Positions 6,940 through 11,504 of a stretch of DNA of 11,504 nucleotides are shown one piece after another (the stretch's first letter is position 1; each line of letters starts with the position of its first letter). The position numbers and the translations under genes were made by a program. The DNA is from Undibacterium sp. (GTDB taxonomy: Bacteria > Pseudomonadota > Gammaproteobacteria > Burkholderiales > Burkholderiaceae_D), in the NCBI GenBank assembly GCA_019752975.1, contig JAIELM010000304.1, positions 1 through 11,504 of the forward strand. Direction: 5' to 3'. The notes beneath the pieces were generated by a model that worked only from the letters and a program-made list of their open reading frames with translations, did not search any database and had not been told where the DNA came from.

Positions 6940-7352
6940 ACATTAATACCGACAAAAACCAACTCGACCTCACACTAATCCACCGTTACTTATCACAAGA
7001 AAGTACTTGGGCACTCGGCATACCTTTAGCCACGGTTCAACGATCGATAGAAAATTCTCTGTGTTTTGGTGGTTATGAAAATGGCCAGCAAATCGCCTTC
7101 GCCCGAGTAGTGAGCGACTACGCCACTTTCGCTTATCTGATGGATGTCTTTGTGCTGCCCGAGCATCAAGGGAAAGGTCATAGCCACCAACTCATGCATG
7201 CGGTGAAGACGCATCCCGATTTACAAGGCCTACGCCGCTTTATGTTAGCCAGCTCGAACGCGCGTGGTCTATATCAACGCTACGGCTTTGAGGCATTAGG
7301 TAAGCCTGAGATTATGATGGAGATTAATGTGCCGAATGTGTATCAGGGGTGA
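6936..7352 (+). CDS. GNAT-family N-acetyltransferase
   Basis: The product is 138 residues, a single compact GNAT domain. The acetyl-CoA pyrophosphate-binding loop is QGKGHS (residues 78-83) after the beta4 strand YLMDVFVLPEH. The C-terminal signature SSNARGLYQRYGFEALGKPEIMME is typical of GNAT beta5-alpha4, where the tyrosine often acts as general acid. The acceptor substrate cannot be read from sequence. Its ATG overlaps the paeA stop as ATGA (6936-6939), so it is probably translated by coupling and works with, or at least is made with, the exporter. Acetylation of a polyamine or of another amine is a possible link but is not shown; the protein does not look like SpeG. It is convergent with the minus-strand operon that ends 117 bases further right. 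No strong intrinsic terminator was seen between them. Confidence 0.88.
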   Translation: MNINTDKNQLDLTLIHRYLSQESTWALGIPLATVQRSIENSLCFGGYENGQQIAFARVVSDYATFAYLMDVFVLPEHQGKGHSHQLMHAVKTHPDLQGLRRFMLASSNARGLYQRYGFEALGKPEIMMEINVPNVYQG

Positions 7353-7469
7353 GAAATTCTGCGTTGAATGATCGCATCGTCATCCTCACATTCGGCGTAA
7401 ATCATCTAAGCGAAAATACACACGGAGTGTTATTCAGCGACACAATGACACGGTTTTTGCACGCTTATC

Positions 7470-8933
7470 TTAAACGAGACTTAACAAAGCGCTCTTCAAG
7501 TCTGGATAAGTAAAAGTCCATCCCTGCCCGAGCAAACGCTCAGGATAAACCCGCTGTCCTTCCAGTAGCAAATCCGCTTGCTCGCCCAGCACCAAACGCA
7601 TAGGAAATCCGGGTGTCGGTATCCAATATGGTCGGTGCAAAATGGCCGCTGCGGTTTGACTAAATTGTGCTTGCGTCAGTGCTTGTGGTGCGGTGAAATT
7701 GTACGCGCCCTCGCCGCCCGTGGGCGATAAATGCCAAAGATGCGCGATGCCTCGGATCACGTCATGAACATGTATCCAGGAGATCACTTGTCGACCGCCG
7801 CCCAAGGCACCGCCTAGGCCCAATTTTATCGGTAACAACAACATCGGCAATGCACCTTGCTGTCCTAATACCAAACCAAAGCGCATACACGCTACCACCA
7901 CACCGTAGGCCTTGGCGGCATGCGCAGCGGCTTCCCATTCTTGGCAAAGTTGCGACATAAAGATAGCTTGTGCTGGGCTATTTTCATTTAAAGTTTCCGT
8001 GGCATTTTGTTCTTGAATCCCATAATAGCCAATCGCGGAGGCTGATAATAATAGTCGAGGTGGCTGCTCGGTTCTAGCTATCCAACTAACGATATTTTTT
8101 GTGGTTTCAACTCGACTCTTGAGTAAAACTGCCTGTCTTTTTTGCGTCCAACGCCAACCTAGGATGCGCGCTCCAGCCAGATTAATGACTACGTCGATTT
8201 TCTGCTTAGATGGCAACTCATCTAAACTCGATATACATCTTAGGCCACCTCCAAAAATCCAAGCGGCACGTTTTGCATCACGTGTCAGCACCGTCACTTG
8301 TTGACCATTTTTGAGCAGCGCCTTAATTAAATTCTGCCCTACAAAGCCGGTCGCTCCAGTAATTAAAACATGCTCGGCATGATCACTGAAATGTACTTGC
8401 TCTAGTGATTTTTGCTCTTCGCTAGTGGCAAACCTCGCTAACGCGCGCGCAGCAAAACTATCACGCAGTCCCGACATGCCGACTCCTACCCCGCACAACA
8501 CCAGGAACCAACTCAAACCTCCATGCCATACAAAAACCAACTCAGTAGAAGCTGACAACCACAAGGGGATATTCAAGATCAGCAAACAAACAAACGCGCC
8601 TCCATTCATCGCTAAAATGGTGTGGGTTATTCTTTCGGTGGCGGGCAACAAGCGCGTCCTATCTTCCACCACAAAATCCCACAGCGTCAATACAATTTCT
8701 ATGCCGAGCAAACACACCAGCAGCACGGCAAAAACGCCATTCCATTGCCATCCCGCCAGTCCTATAAACAAGAGGCTATAAAGAAGCGAGCGAATGGCAT
8801 GAATCGATAACTCTAATCGCGCATTCATTCTTTGTGGTAGCGCTTCGCTCAGCTCATGATGGTAGATGGTGTCGAAGGCGCCTAAAATACCTTGTACGGC
8901 CATGAGTTGCAGTGCTAGTAAGTGGGTATTCAC
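7470..8933 (-). CDS. Membrane-anchored TIGR01777-family SDR epimerase/oxidoreductase
   Basis: The product is 487 residues in two parts. Residues 1-165 form a membrane domain with about four hydrophobic helices (near 5-20, 48-64, 67-88 and 105-155) and charged or His residues in conserved-looking settings (Asp21/His25/His26, His45, Asp86/Asp91, His104). From residue 187 comes an extended SDR domain of the TIGR01777 (YfcH/SDR39U1) type. Its NAD(P)-binding TGATGFVG is at 192-199, NLAGARI at 251-257, SASAIGYYG at 297-305 and WIHVHD at 386-391. The C-terminal DUF1731 segment is at about 437-485. The start is GTG, chosen because AAGGAG (8939-8944) sits 5 bases before it and because it overlaps the preceding stop as GTGA. 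It is the last gene of the four-gene operon. The substrate is unknown; free YfcH-type proteins normally lack the membrane part. Confidence 0.9.
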   Translation of the reverse strand: MNTHLLALQLMAVQGILGAFDTIYHHELSEALPQRMNARLELSIHAIRSLLYSLLFIGLAGWQWNGVFAVLLVCLLGIEIVLTLWDFVVEDRTRLLPATERITHTILAMNGGAFVCLLILNIPLWLSASTELVFVWHGGLSWFLVLCGVGVGMSGLRDSFAARALARFATSEEQKSLEQVHFSDHAEHVLITGATGFVGQNLIKALLKNGQQVTVLTRDAKRAAWIFGGGLRCISSLDELPSKQKIDVVINLAGARILGWRWTQKRQAVLLKSRVETTKNIVSWIARTEQPPRLLLSASAIGYYGIQEQNATETLNENSPAQAIFMSQLCQEWEAAAHAAKAYGVVVACMRFGLVLGQQGALPMLLLPIKLGLGGALGGGRQVISWIHVHDVIRGIAHLWHLSPTGGEGAYNFTAPQALTQAQFSQTAAAILHRPYWIPTPGFPMRLVLGEQADLLLEGQRVYPERLLGQGWTFTYPDLKSALLSLV

Positions 8934-9415
8934 AGGTGCTCCTTATGTTGATTTTCACGAATACCGCTCCCACCATCCAACCACCACAGAGCCGACAAAG
9001 CCGGTAACATCAACACTAAAGCGATCACATCCACCCATACATGAAGCATGACCTTGGCTTGCATTGAAATGGCGATATCTTGCGGCGCCCAAAGCAGCAT
9101 GCCTAGAATCAAACTCCCCCATGCAAAGCGGCTGCGATACCGATCTCCCATCAGCACCAACGCTCCCATCCAAAGTGCTAAATTCTGTAGCGTTGCACCA
9201 AACAGGCTGATCCACCAAATCTGCTGTTGCCTTGCCGCTGCTGGTGCAACATGGCCCCAAAAGGCATTTTCTATACCCAGATGATAGTCGTTGAAAAAGG
9301 CATGATCACTGATCCAAGCCAAACTCATGCCAGCGACGAAATGCAAGATCACCGCGCCTAACATCCATCTCACCAACCAAGGACGTAGGGGATTTTTTAT
9401 CGAGTTTTGATTCAC
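8930..9415 (-). CDS. Small four-helix membrane protein of unknown function
   Basis: I do not recognise a named family. The product is 161 residues with four predicted membrane helices (about residues 14-35, 66-90, 97-113 and 122-146) and a polar tail after WWLDGG. The loop between helices 1 and 2 (about 36-65) is rich in His and aromatic residues (SDHAFF, DYHLG, FWGH), and His and Asp also occur near helix 4 (LHVWVDV), so metal or cofactor binding is conceivable but unproven. The start is GTG, immediately after the TAA of the DCC gene (TAAGTG), with GGGGA (9421-9425) 5 bases upstream. The end overlaps the epimerase start by 4 bases. This packing makes obligate co-expression with its neighbours likely. 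Confidence 0.8.
   Translation of the reverse strand: MNQNSIKNPLRPWLVRWMLGAVILHFVAGMSLAWISDHAFFNDYHLGIENAFWGHVAPAAARQQQIWWISLFGATLQNLALWMGALVLMGDRYRSRFAWGSLILGMLLWAPQDIAISMQAKVMLHVWVDVIALVLMLPALSALWWLDGGSGIRENQHKEHL
8939..8944 (-). promoter_or_regulatory. Ribosome binding site deciding the GTG start of the SDR gene
   Basis: AAGGAG on the minus strand, 5 bases before the GTG at 8933, inside the end of the upstream membrane-protein gene. It is the clearest Shine-Dalgarno in the operon and supports the GTGA-overlap start. Confidence 0.8.
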
Positions 9416-9838
9416 TTATTTCCCCAAAAACGGATGTTCAGTTCGGCACACATTTTCGCTACAAATTGGTAATGCCTTCAACCCCATCCACGCTGAAATA
9501 CGATACCGGTTGCGCGCAAATTTTCGATACAAATACGTCAGCGGCCGACGCAGCATCGGTATGCGCAAAGGGAAAACCAAATAAGCTTTATCGACTAAAG
9601 TATAGGCTTTGATCATACTATCGATTCCTACCAATAGCTTGCCATCCGCAGTCAGGCTGTGTAACTCGCTATCCAAAGCCACCATGTCCACACCTAAGAA
9701 TGCAGGGTCAAAATTAGATTCAGCAATATCGACAAAAGCGAGATTTCCTTTTCGATTCCAACTCCTTAGGCGCTGCATTTCACGATCACAAAATGGACAG
9801 CGACCATCGTAAAATAAAGTGAGTTCGGCGGTTTTCAT
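9416..9838 (-). CDS. DCC-family thiol-disulfide oxidoreductase-like protein (DUF393)
   Basis: The product is 140 residues. Near the N terminus, LTLFYDGRCPFCDREM (7-22) carries the family-defining D-G-x-C-P-x-C signature, with Cys14 and Cys17 as the putative redox pair on a thioredoxin-like fold. A second pair near the C terminus (Cys126 and Cys131, PICSENVCR) could form another disulfide or bind metal. Length and layout match DUF393 proteins. No signal peptide is present, so the protein is cytoplasmic or loosely attached to the membrane by its basic, hydrophobic centre (LVFPLRIPMLRRPLTYLYRK). Its ATG overlaps the stop of the regulator gene (ATGA), and the next gene follows with no gap. The redox partner is unknown; the two membrane proteins downstream are candidates. 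Confidence 0.9.
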   Translation of the reverse strand: MKTAELTLFYDGRCPFCDREMQRLRSWNRKGNLAFVDIAESNFDPAFLGVDMVALDSELHSLTADGKLLVGIDSMIKAYTLVDKAYLVFPLRIPMLRRPLTYLYRKFARNRYRISAWMGLKALPICSENVCRTEHPFLGK

Positions 9839-10404
9839 GATTTTTTTACTTTCTCATCAGAACCCAATAATTTCGCCACCTTGCCGCCCATTTTTATGAA
9901 GCGTTTTAAGGTGGCAGGAGGTAAGTGTTTGTAGTCATCGTAGGTGTTGCCTAACATTTCCATAAAATCCAAGACCTGCCCCATCTTAGCGCGAGTTGAC
10001 TTAGCCAAAGCGACATCATCCTCGGCTTCTATCATGCACTCTCGTAGCACAGTTAAAGTAGGATCGATTTCACGGCGTTTACGTTCTTCCATAATCACTC
10101 TGAAAATTTCCCAGACATCCTGTAGCGCGACGAAATGGTCACGTCTATCCCCCATTAGGTGAGTGGTTTTGACTAAGCCCCAGCTTTGTAATTCCTTCAA
10201 ACTATTGCTCACATTGGAACGTGCTACACCTAAAGTCTCCGCAATGATTTCGGCGGTAATCGGCTGCTCCGCCAAAAACAACAGAGCATGAATCTGCGCC
10301 ACGGTGCGATTAACTCCCCAGCGGCTTCCCATTTCGCCCCAATGTAGGACATACTTTTGCATGGTAGCGCTGAGTTGCATCGAATTTGACATGGAATTTT
10401 GCAC
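9835..10404 (-). CDS. GbsR/MarR-family transcriptional regulator, first gene of the four-gene operon
   Basis: The winged helix-turn-helix of GbsR/MarR type spans about residues 33-93 (RTVAQIHALLF, ITAEIIAETLGVARSNVSNSLKEL, then the wing with MGDRRDHFVAL). The opening VLHWGEMGSRWGVNR is characteristic of the GbsR subgroup. A helical dimerisation region and a Lys-rich tail follow. The frame is open to a GTG at 10485 (216 residues), but that would place the promoter and palindrome inside the gene. I choose GTG at 10404 (189 residues) because AGGGA (10412-10416) lies 7 bases upstream. ATG at 10392 is the other realistic start. The stop overlaps the DCC start (ATGA). GbsR homologues repress osmoprotectant genes; the ligand here is unknown, and repression of its own operon is inferred from the palindrome. 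Confidence 0.88.
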   Translation of the reverse strand: MQNSMSNSMQLSATMQKYVLHWGEMGSRWGVNRTVAQIHALLFLAEQPITAEIIAETLGVARSNVSNSLKELQSWGLVKTTHLMGDRRDHFVALQDVWEIFRVIMEERKRREIDPTLTVLRECMIEAEDDVALAKSTRAKMGQVLDFMEMLGNTYDDYKHLPPATLKRFIKMGGKVAKLLGSDEKVKKS

Positions 10405-10415
10405 AATAATTTCCC

Positions 10416-10439
10416 TAATTTCTGTTATTACAGAAATTA
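10416..10439. promoter_or_regulatory. Perfect palindrome, candidate operator of the GbsR/MarR-type regulator
   Basis: Arms TAATTTCTGT (10416-10425) and ACAGAAATTA (10430-10439) are perfect 10-base inverted repeats around the spacer TATT. The palindrome covers the end of the -10 hexamer and the likely transcription start of the regulator operon and touches the Shine-Dalgarno, the classic position for steric autorepression. It is not a LexA box, because CTGT and ACAG are separated by 4 rather than 8 bases. The palindrome is seen; the bound protein is inferred. Confidence 0.8.
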
Positions 10440-10464
10440 AATACCGAATTGACGCAAAAGTCAA
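10436..10464 (-). promoter_or_regulatory. Sigma-70-type promoter of the regulator-DCC-membrane-SDR operon
   Basis: On the minus strand, -35 TTGACT (10459-10464) and -10 TTTAAT (10436-10441) are separated by 17 bases. Each hexamer matches the consensus at 5 of 6 positions. Transcription would start near 10429, inside the palindrome. A second, weaker possibility lies upstream: TTGACA (10490-10495) with CTAATA 17 bases on (10467-10472). Confidence 0.7.
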
Positions 10465-10533
10465 CTTATTAGCGTCAGATACCACACTCTGTCAAGACTG
10501 GCGCAATCCCAAAAACTGCGTATCATCGTGCGC

Positions 10534-10562
10534 TTGAACCATTTCTAGGACTTACGCAAAAT
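10534..10562 (+). promoter_or_regulatory. Weak candidate promoter for tex
   Basis: TTGAAC (10534-10539) and CAAAAT (10557-10562) are spaced 17 bases apart on the plus strand, about 60 bases before the tex start. The -10 is only a 4 of 6 match. No better candidate was seen in the divergent spacer. Confidence 0.3.
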
Positions 10563-10624
10563 TGTGCTAGCGAATACAACAACGCCAGCGTCTGTTTCAC
10601 CGTCCTCAACTATTCCATTAATTT

Positions 10625-11504
10625 ATGCTGCCTTCCATTGAACAACGTCTCGCTCTAGAACTCGCTGCTAAACCTGTGCAAATTGCTGCTGCTGTTGGCC
10701 TCTTAGATGAAGGTGCTACCGTGCCCTTTATTTCCCGTTATCGTAAAGAAGCCACCGGAGGCTTAGATGACACCCAATTGCGTTTATTAGAAGAACGTTT
10801 GCGCTATTTACGTGAATTGGAAGAGCGACGCGCAGCTATTATTTCGTCTATCGAAGAACAAGGAAAAATGACTCCCGCGCTACTCGATGCGATTAGTCAC
10901 GCGGAAGATAAAACCCGCTTAGAAGACTTGTATCTACCGTATAAACTCAAGCGTCGCACCAAGGCGCAAATTGCGATAGAAGCCGGCTTACTACCTTTGG
11001 CAGAGGCGCTATTGAACGACCCAACACAAGTACCAGAAACGCTAGCCGAAACTTATCTCAAACCCGCTTTCAGCACGACCAATGGTGACAATCCTGGTGT
11101 TGCTGATGCTAAGGCAGCACTAGACGGCGCACGTCAAATCTTGATGGAACGCTTTGCTGAAGATGCCACCCTGCTTCAAACGATTCGTGAATATTTAATC
11201 GAGCACAGTGTGGTCGAGACTACGGTGGTTGCAGGCAAAGAAGATGCTGGCGCTAAATTTAGCGATTATTTCGCTTACACTGAGAATTGGAACACCATCC
11301 CATCACACCGTGCCTTAGCGATTTTTCGTGGCCGTCGGGAAGAGTTTTTGAGTGTCAATCTACGGCTAGATACCGAAGAGGAAAAACCCAAGTGGGACGC
11401 ACCACTCAATCCTTGCGAAAGCCGTATCGCAGCGCATTTTGGCATCAAAAATAATAGCAGAGCGGCAGATAAATGGCTGGCCGACACGGTACGCTGGAGC
11501 TGGC
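10625..11504 (+). CDS. tex: Transcription accessory protein Tex, N-terminal part, runs off the right edge
   Basis: Tex is a conserved cytoplasmic nucleic-acid-binding protein that interacts with the transcription machinery; full-length members are about 770-800 residues. Here 293 codons are seen and the frame is open to the edge. The visible part is the helical Tex N-terminal region: MLPSIEQRLALELAAKPVQ, then GATVPFISRYRKEATGGLDD near residues 31-50 and LEDLYLPYKLKRRTKAQIA near residues 99-117, all strongly conserved family sequence. The YqgF-like nuclease-fold, helix-hairpin-helix and S1 RNA-binding domains lie beyond the window. The ATG at 10625 gives the expected family N terminus, though no clear Shine-Dalgarno precedes it. 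It is divergent from the regulator operon and shares its spacer of about 220 bases. Confidence 0.96.
   Translation, partial: MLPSIEQRLALELAAKPVQIAAAVGLLDEGATVPFISRYRKEATGGLDDTQLRLLEERLRYLRELEERRAAIISSIEEQGKMTPALLDAISHAEDKTRLEDLYLPYKLKRRTKAQIAIEAGLLPLAEALLNDPTQVPETLAETYLKPAFSTTNGDNPGVADAKAALDGARQILMERFAEDATLLQTIREYLIEHSVVETTVVAGKEDAGAKFSDYFAYTENWNTIPSHRALAIFRGRREEFLSVNLRLDTEEEKPKWDAPLNPCESRIAAHFGIKNNSRAADKWLADTVRWSW

Noticed and set aside
7400..7445. Hairpin in the convergent spacer between the GNAT and SDR genes (ACAC/GTGT)
   Set aside because: Only 4 paired bases and no clear T-tract on either strand, so not supportable as a bidirectional terminator.
8425..8781. 118-codon plus-strand frame opposite the SDR gene
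   Set aside because: It is antisense to the membrane domain of a clear gene, and its low-complexity composition is a mirror of the hydrophobic codons.
10416..10439. LexA (SOS) box reading of the CTGT...ACAG palindrome
   Set aside because: The CTGT and ACAG halves are 4 bases apart, while the LexA consensus needs 8.
10405..10485. N-terminal extension of the regulator frame to a GTG at 10485
   Set aside because: It would place the promoter and the perfect palindrome inside the coding region, and it adds residues not typical of the GbsR/MarR N terminus. AGGGA before GTG 10404 is a better signal.

Overview
The window looks like chromosomal DNA of a betaproteobacterium. The PrmC, PaeA and Tex proteins are close to proteobacterial forms, base composition is moderate (close to half GC by eye), and a GbsR/MarR-DCC-membrane-SDR gene set is present. 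Burkholderiales, possibly an Oxalobacteraceae member such as an Undibacterium-like strain, is my best guess. This is inference; no rRNA or other taxonomic marker lies in the window.

Layout, left to right. (1) 1-223, minus strand: the N-terminal part of a gene cut by the left edge. It carries the degenerate 'DQRP...LQ.MADGSPQ..QL' repeats typical of proteins that lead into a DUF4157 (eCIS core) domain. (2) 476-2731, plus: a secreted CocE/NonD-type alpha/beta hydrolase with an N-terminal helical extension. (3) 2985-3686, plus: a stand-alone ankyrin-repeat protein. (4) A roughly 420-base gene-free stretch ends in a good FNR/ANR-type box (4057-4070), followed by dsbB (4109-4612) and prmC (4631-5500). 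(5) A 15-base tandem repeat overlaps the prmC stop, then comes paeA (5614-6939), a CNNM/CBS/CorC-domain polyamine exporter homologue, coupled by an ATGA overlap to a GNAT acetyltransferase (6936-7352). (6) On the minus strand, 10404 to 7470, lies a tightly packed four-gene operon: a GbsR/MarR-family regulator, a DCC-family (DUF393) thiol-disulfide protein, a small four-helix membrane protein, and a membrane-anchored TIGR01777-type SDR epimerase. Every junction overlaps by 4 bases or abuts. Its promoter has a near-consensus -35/-10 pair, and a perfect 10+10 base palindrome (10416-10439) overlaps the -10, which looks like an autoregulatory operator. (7) 10625 to the right edge, plus: the N-terminal part of tex, divergent from the operon.

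Housekeeping functions (dsbB, prmC, paeA, tex) are interleaved with accessory ones. The two places most worth following are the truncated DUF4157-type gene at the left edge, which may mark an extracellular contractile injection or polymorphic toxin locus beyond the window, and the self-regulated redox/membrane/SDR operon. All four protein families in that operon are recognisable or describable, but their joint function is not known to me.
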